Below are positions 17,427 to 26,034 of a DNA stretch of 64,000 nucleotides, piece by piece (the stretch's first letter is position 1; each line of letters starts with the position of its first letter). A program made the translations under genes and the position numbers. Below the pieces are notes generated by a model that was not told where the DNA came from, made no database searches, and saw nothing but the letters and a program-made list of their open reading frames with translations. The stretch covers positions 124,001-188,000 of the forward strand of contig JADKHX010000006.1 of assembly GCA_016721505.1 (NCBI GenBank). Reading direction: 5' to 3'. Source of the DNA: Rhodocyclaceae bacterium. Lineage in GTDB: Bacteria > Pseudomonadota > Gammaproteobacteria > Burkholderiales > Rhodocyclaceae.

Positions 17427-19112
17427 TTAAATTGGTTTGATCGACGATTCGTCGATTCCGGCACCGAATGCGTCAATTAAATCGCGTACAAATGGATCGC
17501 GTTTGATTGCGGCGCTGGCACTTTGTTGACGCTCGGTTTGCGCGATGGTTGCTCGTTGCGCGGGGGTCGCTGATGCTGGTTCGGCAATGACAATTTCCAG
17601 TCGCGCGCTATTGCCGAAATGCTTTTGCAGCGCGGTCTGCAAGGCCTCTTGGCGCGCTTTATCGAGTACCGATTTGCGCTCCGGCGACAGGCGCAAGCGA
17701 ATGATGGCTTCGCTGCGTTCGGACAATTCGCAATGGTTGGCGAGTTGTTTAATCATCCCCGTCAGTGGCAGCTTGGCGACCAGCGCATGCCATTCGTCAT
17801 CCGGTTGAACCGACGATTCCATTGCGCGTGATTCGCCAGTTGGTGCTGGCGTGGAGTCTCGGCTTTGTACAGCCGAGCCGCTCTGCAGCCGCAAAGCAAT
17901 GCTTTGCGAAACCCCTGCGCCGCCGCTATCCGGCTGCATTGGGGCGACAGGTGCAGGCCTTGCTGCCACTGGCGGTAGCACCTGCGCTCCAGTAGACAAA
18001 TTGTGTTTTTTTGTCGCTGAACCAACCGCCCGCTCCGGTGCAAATGCATGCAGCCGCAACAGCGTCATCACAAAACCGGAATACTCATCCGGTGCCAGGG
18101 AAAGTTCATCGCGGCCGTGAATCGCAATCTGATACGCCAGCTGTAAAAACTCTGCGTCAAACGCCGCTGCGTAAACGCTTAGGCGTTCGCGCTCAGTTGC
18201 GTCGAGCAAAGCATCTGGTGCGAATTGCACCAGAGCAATTCGATGAAAAAGCGTGGCCAATTCTTGCAAGCCGCCATCAAAAGACAGACTGCGCGCGTCC
18301 ATTAACTTGGCAAGCTCAATCATGGCACTCACATCGGTCGCAGCCAAGGCATCGAGCAATACGAACAAATGCTCGTCACCCACCGTGCCTAACATGGCTC
18401 GCACGGACTCATCAGCGACTGTCCCGCCGCCGTGGGCAATCGCTTGATCGAGCAAGGACAATGCATCACGCATGCTGCCAGCCGCGCCTTTGGCCAAATG
18501 TCGCAATGCCGCTGGCTCAAAAGTAATTCCCTCCGCCTCCAGCACGCGCGCCAGATGATCGACGATGGCCGTTGGCGACATTTGCTTGAGATTGAATTGC
18601 AAACAACGCGATAACACTGTCACCGGAATTTTTTGCGGATCAGTAGTTGCGAGAATAAATTTGACGTGCTCGGGCGGTTCTTCCAAGGTCTTGAGCATGG
18701 CATTAAACGCATGCCCGGTCAGCTGATGCACCTCGTCGATCACATAGACTTTGTATTTGCCGCGCGTCGGTGCGTATACCGCCCGCTCGAGCAATTGCGT
18801 CATATCGTCCACGCCGCGATTAGAAGCCGCATCCAGCTCGATGTAATCGATGTAGCGGCCGCTGTCGATTTCCATACAAGCCGAACACACACCGCAAGGC
18901 GTGGCCGAAACGCCGGTTTCGCAATTGAGCGCCTTGGCCATGATGCGCGCAATGGTGGTTTTGCCCACGCCACGGGTACCGGTGAAAAGATAAGCGTGAT
19001 GCAGTCGGTTTTGCTCAAGCGCGTGCGTCAGCGCGCGCACCACATGGTCTTGCCCAACTAAGGTAGAAAACGACTTAGGACGCCACTTGCGGGCAAGTAC
19101 CTGATAGCTCAT
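17427..19112 (-). CDS. dnaX: DNA polymerase III subunits gamma/tau
   Basis: The AAA+ clamp-loader ATPase domain has Walker A GTRGVGKTT, a four-Cys zinc module (CNCETG... CGVCSAC), Walker B VIDEVHQL and the SRC motif. Domain III follows to about residue 370, and a C-terminal region (LPLTGMIKQLANHCELSERS) resembles tau domain V. ATG 19112 (MSYQVLARKW) gives 561 residues; the open frame upstream overlaps the 4.5S RNA gene and is not coding. The Ala/Pro-rich linker at residues about 396-426 is encoded by a complete long dispersed repeat (17836-17926). I did not see a clear slippery site for programmed frameshifting. Confidence 0.96.
   Translation of the reverse strand: MSYQVLARKWRPKSFSTLVGQDHVVRALTHALEQNRLHHAYLFTGTRGVGKTTIARIMAKALNCETGVSATPCGVCSACMEIDSGRYIDYIELDAASNRGVDDMTQLLERAVYAPTRGKYKVYVIDEVHQLTGHAFNAMLKTLEEPPEHVKFILATTDPQKIPVTVLSRCLQFNLKQMSPTAIVDHLARVLEAEGITFEPAALRHLAKGAAGSMRDALSLLDQAIAHGGGTVADESVRAMLGTVGDEHLFVLLDALAATDVSAMIELAKLMDARSLSFDGGLQELATLFHRIALVQFAPDALLDATERERLSVYAAAFDAEFLQLAYQIAIHGRDELSLAPDEYSGFVMTLLRLHAFAPERAVGSATKKHNLSTGAQVLPPVAARPAPVAPMQPDSGGAGVSQSIALRLQSGSAVQSRDSTPAPTGESRAMESSVQPDDEWHALVAKLPLTGMIKQLANHCELSERSEAIIRLRLSPERKSVLDKARQEALQTALQKHFGNSARLEIVIAEPASATPAQRATIAQTERQQSASAAIKRDPFVRDLIDAFGAGIDESSIKPI
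17836..17926 (+). repeat. Long dispersed repeat inside the dnaX linker
   Basis: The plus strand begins CCAGTTGGTGCTGG, then CGTGGAGT, then hairpin 1 (CTCGGCT / AGCCGAG, 7 bp, loop TTGTAC). A second imperfect hairpin follows around TCTGC / GCAAAGC, and the element ends CCCCTGCGCCGCCGCT. It is antisense to dnaX and supplies about 30 linker residues (RLQSGSAVQSRDSTPAPTGE among them). Confidence 0.88.
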
Positions 19113-19173
19113 GGATCGATGTTTGGCGGTTGGTGAGGTATCGTGTAACGCAGGAAGGGAATTCAAATTGGGT

Positions 19174-19275
19174 GCGGCGAGCCCAACCCCCGGCACTCAC
19201 AGAAAATGATCGTGGCTGCTTCCTTCCGGACCTGACCAGGTTAACCACCCTGCAATGCGAGGAGACCCGCCGCCT
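19174..19275 (-). ncRNA. ffs: Signal recognition particle RNA (4.5S RNA)
   Basis: The minus strand contains the SRP domain IV signature: CCTGGTCAGGTCCGGAAGG followed by AAGCAGCC, with closing strands GGGTGGTTAA and the matching 3' side. The outer ends GGCG... and ...CGCC pair. Boundaries are approximate by a few bases. It lies between dnaX and the antiporter gene, the usual location next to dnaX. Confidence 0.95.
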
Positions 19276-19279
19276 ACGA

Positions 19280-19285
19280 ATTCTA
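19280..19285 (-). promoter_or_regulatory. Putative -10 box of the 4.5S RNA gene
   Basis: The minus strand reads TAGAAT about seven bases before the inferred RNA 5' end. A convincing -35 TTGACA is not seen, so this is a weak call. Confidence 0.35.
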
Positions 19286-19376
19286 TCAGCGCGATGCTGG
19301 TTGGATGTAGTTGCAGTTCGGTCGAAACAAATTTCTATCTACAAATTCGTGATTACATTTTGATGCAATCGCTTTT

Positions 19377-19468
19377 GCCAGTTAGTGCTAACGTGGAATG
19401 TCGGCTTTGGACAGGCGACCCGTTCCACAGGCGCAAAGCATGCTTCACGATTTCTCTGTTCCACCGCC
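19377..19468 (+). repeat. Long dispersed repeat, diverged intergenic copy
   Basis: The sequence starts GCCAGTTAGTGCTAACGTGG, then GTCGGCTTTGGACAGGCGAC (hairpin 1 with one mismatch), then CAGGCGCAAAGCATGC and ends CTGTTCCACCGCC. It aligns along its whole length with the dnaX and dnaQ copies but with more changes. It lies upstream of the antiporter start. Confidence 0.7.
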
Positions 19469-19530
19469 ATTAGCAAGTACGTCGGTCTATATACTCGCCA
19501 CAATATTGGTCACATTCACCGGAGCTACTT

Positions 19531-20751
19531 TTGTCCCTGCTCTCCAGCCTACTTGTCCTGATCGTCGTTGCGCGCTTGTTCGGCAAGGTTTTCGCCAAGT
19601 ACAACCAACCCGAACTCATCGGCGAAATTCTTGCCGGGGTGCTGCTCGGGCCGGCCGTTTTAGATTACATCCAGCCCACAGCGGCGCTGGCTGGTATTTC
19701 AGAGCTGGCGGTATTCCTAATCATCTTGAGCGCTGGATTGGAAATGCGTATCAGCGATGTGCTCAGCGCCATGCGTGGGCGCGGACTGATACTCGCGCTG
19801 CTCAGTTTTGCGATTCCATTTTTAGGCGGAGTAGCCGTCGCGCAAGTGTTCGAGCTAGACGTGATGCGCACGGTATTTTTGGGTTTGTGCGTTTCCATCA
19901 CCGCATTGCCAGTGGCCGTCAAGCTGATGGAAAACATGGGCATCCTCGATACCAAAATCGCTCGCTATGCGATTGCCACAGCGATCGTCAATGATGTCGC
20001 CGCCTTGTTCATTTTGGGCATCGTGCTCAATGTTCCTTCGCAGCCAAGTTTCGCGCTGGTTGCATCAACATTGGTAGAGGCAACCGGCAAACTTTTGCTA
20101 CTCGCGGGCGGTGTTTTGACATTCAATTGGTTCTTGGCATTTCTGGATCGCCGACAATTTAGTGTGCAAGTCATTCCAGAGCGACTGGTGCAGTATTTCG
20201 GGCCTGAGGCTTTGTTCGGCATTGTCGTCCTGTTCGTACTTGCATTCGGCTCAGTCAGCGAATTTCTCGGTTTCCATTTCGTCATCGGTGCTTTCTTCGG
20301 CGCACTATTTCTCGATCAAAGACATTTTCTTGCTTCGCGCTATGAGGATCTCAAAACGACATTGAGCTCAGTCACAGGCGGCTTTCTGGCACCAGTTTTT
20401 TTTGCCTTTCTCGGGCTTGAATTTCAAATTGATGCTCTGGACAACATCGAATTCCCCGCCGCTGTGTTAGCGGTCTCGATTTTCACCAAGGTCATCGCCG
20501 GTTGGCTAGGTGGACGTATCGTCGGGATGTCCTTGCGCGAGTCAATGGGCTTGGGCTGCATCCTCAACGGGCGTGGTGTGATGGAACTGGTAGTCGCCAG
20601 CATCGCCTATCAAAAAGGCTTCATCGGCGATGAGATGTTTTCAACCTTGGTTTTGATGGGAATCTTGACCACCTTCATCACGCCCATCATGTTCGGCGGC
20701 GCGCTGTCAAAACAGCGCTTGATCACTTACCGCGAAAGCGGCGTGGCATAA
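19531..20751 (+). CDS. CPA2-type (Kef-like) cation:proton antiporter
   Basis: The 406-residue protein has about 12 to 13 hydrophobic helices. Signature stretches are NQPELIGEILAGVLLGPAVLDY, ISELAVFLIILSAGLEM and SITALPVAVKLMENMG, with the core NDVAALFILG in the family's ion-binding region. There is no RCK/TrkA-N domain after it, so it is a minimal antiporter rather than full KefB/KefC. Translation likely starts at TTG 19531, with GGAG about eight bases before. The transported ion (Na+ or K+) cannot be settled. Confidence 0.88.
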   Translation: MSLLSSLLVLIVVARLFGKVFAKYNQPELIGEILAGVLLGPAVLDYIQPTAALAGISELAVFLIILSAGLEMRISDVLSAMRGRGLILALLSFAIPFLGGVAVAQVFELDVMRTVFLGLCVSITALPVAVKLMENMGILDTKIARYAIATAIVNDVAALFILGIVLNVPSQPSFALVASTLVEATGKLLLLAGGVLTFNWFLAFLDRRQFSVQVIPERLVQYFGPEALFGIVVLFVLAFGSVSEFLGFHFVIGAFFGALFLDQRHFLASRYEDLKTTLSSVTGGFLAPVFFAFLGLEFQIDALDNIEFPAAVLAVSIFTKVIAGWLGGRIVGMSLRESMGLGCILNGRGVMELVVASIAYQKGFIGDEMFSTLVLMGILTTFITPIMFGGALSKQRLITYRESGVA

Positions 20752-20756
20752 AAAAA

Positions 20757-20782
20757 CCCGACGCACCTATGGGCGCGTCGGG
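20757..20782 (-). terminator. Rho-independent terminator of bamC
   Basis: CCCGACGC and GCGTCGGG form a perfect 8-bp stem with a 10-nt loop. Read on the minus strand, the hairpin is followed by six T residues (20751-20756). It lies 22 bases beyond the bamC stop and overlaps the 3' flank of the convergent antiporter gene; in the plus direction there is no T run. Confidence 0.85.
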
Positions 20783-20804
20783 TGCTTACTAGTCGTTGAA
20801 AAGA

Positions 20805-21962
20805 CTATTTCAACTGATCATTCAACAAACCAAGAATCTTGCGCGCGGCGTCCGATTTATCTACGCCACCTTCACGGGTGACAACTTGCACCACGCTATT
20901 GTTTCCTTCGCCCTTGACGTTGATGCGGTATTGAATATCTGACGCCGGCCGGCCGTCCTTGCTGTCGTTTGAGCGCCAAAACGCCAGCTTGGAAAAGAAT
21001 CCACCTTCAGAACCTTTGCCGGCGGCATCGACATCAGGATCAATATAGCGGACGTAGTACAAGCCCTGCGTGCGGTCGCGATCTTCTACAGTGAAACCAA
21101 CACGGTCAAGCGCGAGACCCACCCGTCGCCATGCGCGATCAAAACTCTCTTCCACAATCAATGTGCCGGCACCATCACTAGCGCGGGTCAACTTGGCACG
21201 TTGCGGTGCTGCAGCTTTGTCGACCAAGGTGGCAGCGCGAATTTCGTCGGTACCGAGCCGCACCATCAGACGCCGCAACATCTCGGCTTCAAGTTCGACA
21301 TCCGCTGGACGTGGTTGCCATTTTGTTTCGCTCTTGCCTTCGTTGATGTAAATCTCATACAAGCCACGATGACTGATATAGATTTCAACCATACCTGGCT
21401 CGGCACTTTTTTCCAATCGGGTGCGGAATTTATCGCGCTCTGGGGTCGAATACGCACTATCAAAAACTTTGCCCAATGTATTGCGGAGAACATCTTGTGG
21501 CAGTTTGGCGCGATTTTCTGCCCAGTCGGTTTCGATGATGCCAGCTTCTGGCAATTCGACATTGATCAAAAACCCGGTTTCAGCCCAAAAATCTTTTATG
21601 TTCGGCCACAGTTGCTCTGCTGTGCCCGGTACAACCAACCAGCGCTGGGTTCCCGCTCGTTCGACGCGCATTTTGTCGACTTGCGGAAGAATGCCTTGTA
21701 GTCCCGGTGCGACCTTGGTGCCGCGCTCACTTGAATATGCCGAGAATGTCGCGCTACCTTTTGGTGACGTGTCCGGTACCGCGTAACGCTCGTCGCTGCT
21801 CGGTTGCGTCAAATCGGGTGGAATTTCCAAGGTCGGCAATTTGGCGCCGGCAGCGGATTTGTATTCAATCTTTTTTGATTCCATCAAGGTTCCGCTGCAT
21901 GCGGCCAACAAGGTGGCGGCCAGCAAGCTGGGCAGAACTGAAGTGAGTTTGGTGAGCTTCAT
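20805..21962 (-). CDS. bamC: Outer membrane assembly lipoprotein BamC (NlpB-like)
   Basis: The 385-residue protein has a lipoprotein signal peptide ending in LLAACSG (Cys lipidation site). An unstructured segment (LEIPPDLTQPSSDERYAVP), typical of BamC and needed to contact BamD, follows. Two helix-grip domains lie at about 95-215 and 250-385. BamC is an accessory part of the outer membrane beta-barrel assembly machine. It lies downstream of dapA on the same strand, the classic order, with a terminator after it. Confidence 0.92.
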   Translation of the reverse strand: MKLTKLTSVLPSLLAATLLAACSGTLMESKKIEYKSAAGAKLPTLEIPPDLTQPSSDERYAVPDTSPKGSATFSAYSSERGTKVAPGLQGILPQVDKMRVERAGTQRWLVVPGTAEQLWPNIKDFWAETGFLINVELPEAGIIETDWAENRAKLPQDVLRNTLGKVFDSAYSTPERDKFRTRLEKSAEPGMVEIYISHRGLYEIYINEGKSETKWQPRPADVELEAEMLRRLMVRLGTDEIRAATLVDKAAAPQRAKLTRASDGAGTLIVEESFDRAWRRVGLALDRVGFTVEDRDRTQGLYYVRYIDPDVDAAGKGSEGGFFSKLAFWRSNDSKDGRPASDIQYRINVKGEGNNSVVQVVTREGGVDKSDAARKILGLLNDQLK

Positions 21963-22035
21963 GCAAATCCTTGGGCAAGTGTTTCGGTCAATGTTGAACG
22001 GTGTGAAACGGCTAATTTAAGGTGTTGAAACAAAA

Positions 22036-22932
22036 CTAAGCTGAAACTGGCTCTGCGCCAGCATCCTGCATCGCGCTGCGGATCAGGGCATGATAGTCGG
22101 CAGACAGCGGCGTGAGTGGCAATCGTATGCCAGCGCCAATCAAGCCCAGTTGTGCCACGGCCCATTTGACTGGAATCGGATTAGCTTCGACAAACAAATG
22201 GCGGTTGAGCGCAAGCAAGCGGAAATTGATATCGCGCGCTCGAACCCAGTCGCCGGCACGCGCAGCGGCAAACATCTCGGCCATCAATTTCGGTGCGACG
22301 TTGGCTGTTACCGAAATCGAACCGCGACCACCGAGCAAAGTCAGCGCCAAAGCGGTCGCGTCATCGCCGCTATATACCGCGAAACTCGCTGGCGCGCGCT
22401 TGAGCAAATCAGTGCCGCGTTCGATATTTCCTGTCGCATCTTTGATCCCGACGATACGTGACACCTGAGCCAAACGCAGCACTGTGTCATTGTTCATATC
22501 TGCCACTGTGCGCCCTGGCACGTTGTACAAAATCATTGGCAGATCAACCGCTTCGGCAATCGCTTTGAAATGACGATACAAACCTTCTTGCGTAGGTCGG
22601 TTGTAGTAGGGAACGACCGACAAATGTGCATCAGCCCCAGCGTCCTTGGCAAAATTGGCCAGCGCAATCGCCTCACGGGTGGAGTTCGCACCAGTGCCGG
22701 CAATGACCGGAATCCGACCGGCGATCTGCTTGACCGCTGTCGAAATCAACAAGCAGTGTTCTTCAACATCTACCGTCGGCGATTCGCCGCTAGTACCCAC
22801 CACCACCACGCCATCGGTGCCTTGCGCCACATGCCAATCAAGCAGCGCACGAAAGCGCGGCAAGTCGAGCCCGCCGTCGTCCAACATAGGCGTTACCAGT
22901 GCGGGAATCGAACCTTGAATTATTTTAGCCAT
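22036..22932 (-). CDS. dapA: 4-hydroxy-tetrahydrodipicolinate synthase
   Basis: The 298-residue TIM-barrel protein starts IQGSIPALVTPM and contains GTSGESPT and the Tyr motif PYYNRPTQEGLYRHFKAIAE. The Schiff-base Lys lies in GIKDATG. It makes the first committed step of lysine and diaminopimelate synthesis from pyruvate and aspartate semialdehyde in the cytoplasm. It is followed by bamC. Confidence 0.97.
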   Translation of the reverse strand: MAKIIQGSIPALVTPMLDDGGLDLPRFRALLDWHVAQGTDGVVVVGTSGESPTVDVEEHCLLISTAVKQIAGRIPVIAGTGANSTREAIALANFAKDAGADAHLSVVPYYNRPTQEGLYRHFKAIAEAVDLPMILYNVPGRTVADMNNDTVLRLAQVSRIVGIKDATGNIERGTDLLKRAPASFAVYSGDDATALALTLLGGRGSISVTANVAPKLMAEMFAAARAGDWVRARDINFRLLALNRHLFVEANPIPVKWAVAQLGLIGAGIRLPLTPLSADYHALIRSAMQDAGAEPVSA

Positions 22933-22974
22933 GATGAAATTTTAACAATTGAATTGAGTCGTTAGTTACTGTTA

Positions 22975-23913
22975 CTAAAGGCCAGCCAAAGTTTTGATAT
23001 GCGTCACCGCGCTGCGCCCCAAGGCCGAGAGCGCGTAGCCGCCTTCAAGCATCGACACAATCCGCCCTTGCGCGAATTCATCAGCGACTTGCATGATTTG
23101 TTCGGTGACAAACGCGTAATCGGACTCTAGCAGCCCCAAGGAGGCCATGTCGTCTTCGTAGTGCGCGTCGAATCCGGCTGAAATGAAAATCATCTGCGGT
23201 TGAAAATCGCGCAAACGCGGTAGCCAAATCTCGCTCACGATGCGCCGAAACTCTTCGCCGCGCGTTCCCGCCTTGACCGGCACATTGCACATATTGGCGG
23301 CGGGGTTTTCAGTACCGCAATACGGATAAAACGGATGCTGAAAAATGCTCACCATCAATACCCGCTCGTCGTTGGCGAGCACGTCTTCTGTGCCGTTGCC
23401 GTGATGCACGTCAAAATCAACAATCGCCACCCGCTGCAAGCCCCACGCAGCCAAAGCATGACGCGCGGCGACCGCTACGTTACTAAAAAAACAAAATCCC
23501 ATTGCCCGATCCCGTGTCGCGTGGTGACCCGGCGGGCGCACCGCGCAAAACGCGCTGGCGACATCGCCGCGCATCACTAGATCGGTGGCCAAGCAACCTG
23601 CGCCGGCACTGCGCAAAGCTGCGTTCCAGGTTCCGGGACACATCGCGGTGTCGGGATCCAGATGCACGATTCCCTGTGTCGGACGCTGGCTTTCAAGCTG
23701 ATCAATGTAGCTGCGCGGATGCACTCGCTCGAGTTGTACGCGCTCAGCCAATGGCGCATCGTGAAATTGCAGGTAGGCATCCAGCCCCGAAGCGATTAGC
23801 CGATCTTGAATCGCGTCCAAACGCTCAGCGCATTCAGGATGGTGCGCGCCCATGCTATGCAGGCGGCAGTCTTGGTGGCTGATGAAAGCGGTGGGCAAAC
23901 CTGTAGCGCTCAT
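22975..23913 (-). CDS. Histone deacetylase-like zinc amidohydrolase (class II type)
   Basis: The 312-residue protein shows the arginase/deacetylase fold motifs: HPECAERL, RPPGHHA, FCFFSNVAVAA, the metal-binding IVDFDVHHGNGTEDV, the DAHYED loop and the C-terminal LEGGYAL with the Gly and transition-state region. In bacteria such enzymes act on acetylated polyamines or small amides, or reverse lysine acetylation; the substrate is unknown. It is divergent from the moxR operon, with only about 80 bases between starts. Confidence 0.92.
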   Translation of the reverse strand: MSATGLPTAFISHQDCRLHSMGAHHPECAERLDAIQDRLIASGLDAYLQFHDAPLAERVQLERVHPRSYIDQLESQRPTQGIVHLDPDTAMCPGTWNAALRSAGAGCLATDLVMRGDVASAFCAVRPPGHHATRDRAMGFCFFSNVAVAARHALAAWGLQRVAIVDFDVHHGNGTEDVLANDERVLMVSIFQHPFYPYCGTENPAANMCNVPVKAGTRGEEFRRIVSEIWLPRLRDFQPQMIFISAGFDAHYEDDMASLGLLESDYAFVTEQIMQVADEFAQGRIVSMLEGGYALSALGRSAVTHIKTLAGL

Positions 23914-23995
23914 TCAATGACATACAATGCGGCGAAGCCTTGCATTATCCCTCAATCCCTGCCCTCGCGAGTGCTCAAGCACCGCCCTTTACACC

Positions 23996-24928
23996 ATGCA
24001 ACAACTTCCTGCACTCACCGCACTGGGCGATGTCGTCCGGTCTGCAAATCGCGTCATCCTTGGCAAAGACAAAGCCATAAAACTAGCGCTAGCTTGCCTC
24101 CTGGCGCGTGGTCATTTACTCATCGAGGATTTGCCCGGCGTGGGCAAAACCACCCTCGCCCACGTGCTCGCACGCCTGCTCGGACTTGACTTCCAGCGCG
24201 TGCAATTTACCAGCGATATGCTGCCCGCCGACATCGTGGGCGTGTCGGTATTCGATCGCGATAGCGGCAGTTTTCGTTTTCATGCCGGACCGATTTTTAC
24301 GCAAGTCGTGGTCGCTGATGAAATCAACCGCGCGACTCCCAAAACGCAAAGCGCCCTGCTCGAAGCGATGGAAGAACGGCAGGTCACGGTGGAAGGCGCA
24401 ACCCGCCCCTTGCCCGAACCCTTCTTCGTCATCGCCACACAAAATCCGGCGCATCAAATCGGCACCTTCCCGCTACCCGAGTCGCAGCTTGATCGTTTCC
24501 TGATTCGCATCGAACTCGGCTATCCCGACCCCGCCGCCGAGCGCGAACTTTTGGCTGGCGAAGATAGACGCAGCATGCTCGCTACGCTGCCAGCCTGCAT
24601 GACCCCCGCGCAGCTGATCGAACTGCAACAAGCCACCAGGAAAATTCACGCTGCACCGGCCTTGATTGACTACGTTCAAGCCATCGCCGCCTACACGCGC
24701 GCTGCGCCCGATTGGCATGCCGGTTTGTCGCCTCGCGCGGCGCTCGGTTTGCTCGCCGCCGCCCGTGCCTGGGCATTGCTCGCAGGGCGCGATCATGTGT
24801 TGCCGGAAGACGTGCAGATCGTGCTGCCAGGCATTGTTGAGCATCGCTTGCGTCCGGTTGATGACCGCACGAGACTTGGTGCTGGCGACACGCCGTCAAA
24901 ACTCATCGAGGCGGTGCCACTGCCCTGA
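23996..24928 (+). CDS. MoxR-family AAA+ ATPase
   Basis: The 310-residue protein has Walker A EDLPGVGKTTLAH, Walker B VVADEINRATPKTQSALLEAMEE, sensor 1 FFVIATQNP and the C-terminal lid with AALGLLAAARAWALLAGR. MoxR ATPases act as chaperones with DUF58/VWA partners, here encoded directly downstream. I chose ATG 23996 (MQQLPALTAL); the open frame upstream overlaps the divergent deacetylase promoter and looks non-coding. Near the C-terminus (residues about 292-300) it holds RLGAGDTPS, encoded by a short dispersed repeat. Confidence 0.92.
   Translation: MQQLPALTALGDVVRSANRVILGKDKAIKLALACLLARGHLLIEDLPGVGKTTLAHVLARLLGLDFQRVQFTSDMLPADIVGVSVFDRDSGSFRFHAGPIFTQVVVADEINRATPKTQSALLEAMEERQVTVEGATRPLPEPFFVIATQNPAHQIGTFPLPESQLDRFLIRIELGYPDPAAERELLAGEDRRSMLATLPACMTPAQLIELQQATRKIHAAPALIDYVQAIAAYTRAAPDWHAGLSPRAALGLLAAARAWALLAGRDHVLPEDVQIVLPGIVEHRLRPVDDRTRLGAGDTPSKLIEAVPLP
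24871..24897 (+). repeat. Short dispersed repeat inside the moxR-like gene
   Basis: The plus strand reads GAGACTTGGTGCTGG, then CGACACGCCGTC. In frame it encodes RLGAGDTPS, ten residues from the C-terminus, beyond the AAA+ lid. Confidence 0.85.
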
Positions 24929-24960
24929 TTGCTGGCGGATTTTCAACCGATTTTTCGTAG

Positions 24961-26034
24961 ATGTCAGCCGCCACTTTCCGCTCCCGCATGCACGCGCAAG
25001 CCACGCGCCTGTCGGCTTTGGCTGACACCGCCAGCCTGCGCCAGCGCTTGCATTTGCGCTTTGTGCGTTGGGCTTTGCGGGTGCGTGCGCCAGAACCTGC
25101 GCCGATTATTTTGGGTCAGCGACGGGTTTATACCGTGCCCACACGCGGCGGCTTTGCCTATGCGACTGCAATGCTGGTGATTTTGCTCGGGGCGATGAAT
25201 TACAACTTGAACTTGGGCTATGCCTTGGTTTTTTTGTTGGCCGGCATGGGCGTGGCCACCATCTTGCATACCTTTCGCAATCTAGTGCAGCTAAGCTTGC
25301 GACCAGGTCGTGCCGAGCCCGTATTTGTCGGCGAGATCGCGCATTTTGAAGTGGTGATCGGCAATGAACGCAATGAGCTGCGACCGAATTTGCGCATGTG
25401 GCTATTTGGCAGCGACGACTCGGATGCGGTAGAAATCGACGCGCCGCCCGGCGCTAGTGCAACCGCGGGGTTGTTGATGCCAACGACACAACGTGGTTGG
25501 TTGCGTTTGCCGCCAGTGACAATAGAAACCACTTGGCCATTGGGTTTGGTCCGCGCATGGAGCTACGCTGCGCCGGACATTTGTTGTTTGGTTTATCCCG
25601 CGCCTGCCGAGCATGCGCCCCCGCTGCCCTATGGTGGCGAAACCGCGCAAGGTGCCACCCGCGACGGTAGCGGCCGGGATGATTTTTCGGGATTGCGCGA
25701 TCATCAATTGGCCGATCCACCGCGTCATGTCGCGTGGAAGGCGGTGGCACGGCAAGACGACGGCCCATTGCTGACCAAACTTTTTACCGGTGCATCGGCA
25801 CAACGTATTTGGTTGGATTGGGATAGCTTGCCAATGGGAATTGATACTGAACAATGCTTGTCGATATTGGCGCGCTGGATGCTCAACGCGGAAGCGGCAG
25901 GCTTGTCCTGGGGTGTGCGGCTACCCTCGTTTCGGCTTGACCCGGACATGGGCAAAGCGCAACTCGCGGCGGGCTTACGTGCGCTGGCACTGTTTGGCAA
26001 CTCCGATGAAATGAACAGCAATGGCACGCGATAA
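24961..26034 (+). CDS. DUF58 domain protein
   Basis: The 357-residue protein has two hydrophobic helices near residues 65-100. The DUF58 core is GSGRDDFSGLRDHQLADPPRHVAWKAVAR, with the conserved Arg-X-Tyr-like and D...W residues, around 235-265. It is expected at the cytoplasmic membrane with an extracytoplasmic or cytoplasmic beta domain. Together with MoxR before it and the transglutaminase-like protein after it, it forms a conserved three-gene set of unclear function. Its stop lies inside the start of the next gene (14-base overlap). Confidence 0.9.
   Translation: MSAATFRSRMHAQATRLSALADTASLRQRLHLRFVRWALRVRAPEPAPIILGQRRVYTVPTRGGFAYATAMLVILLGAMNYNLNLGYALVFLLAGMGVATILHTFRNLVQLSLRPGRAEPVFVGEIAHFEVVIGNERNELRPNLRMWLFGSDDSDAVEIDAPPGASATAGLLMPTTQRGWLRLPPVTIETTWPLGLVRAWSYAAPDICCLVYPAPAEHAPPLPYGGETAQGATRDGSGRDDFSGLRDHQLADPPRHVAWKAVARQDDGPLLTKLFTGASAQRIWLDWDSLPMGIDTEQCLSILARWMLNAEAAGLSWGVRLPSFRLDPDMGKAQLAAGLRALALFGNSDEMNSNGTR

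Noticed and set aside
17851..18120. Plus-strand frame opposite dnaX with residues similar to the glycosyltransferase N-terminus
   Set aside because: The similarity is the shared long repeat read in the same phase, not a gene.
17427..19112. Programmed frameshift for the gamma subunit in dnaX
   Set aside because: No A-rich slippery heptamer followed by a stem was seen at the expected place.
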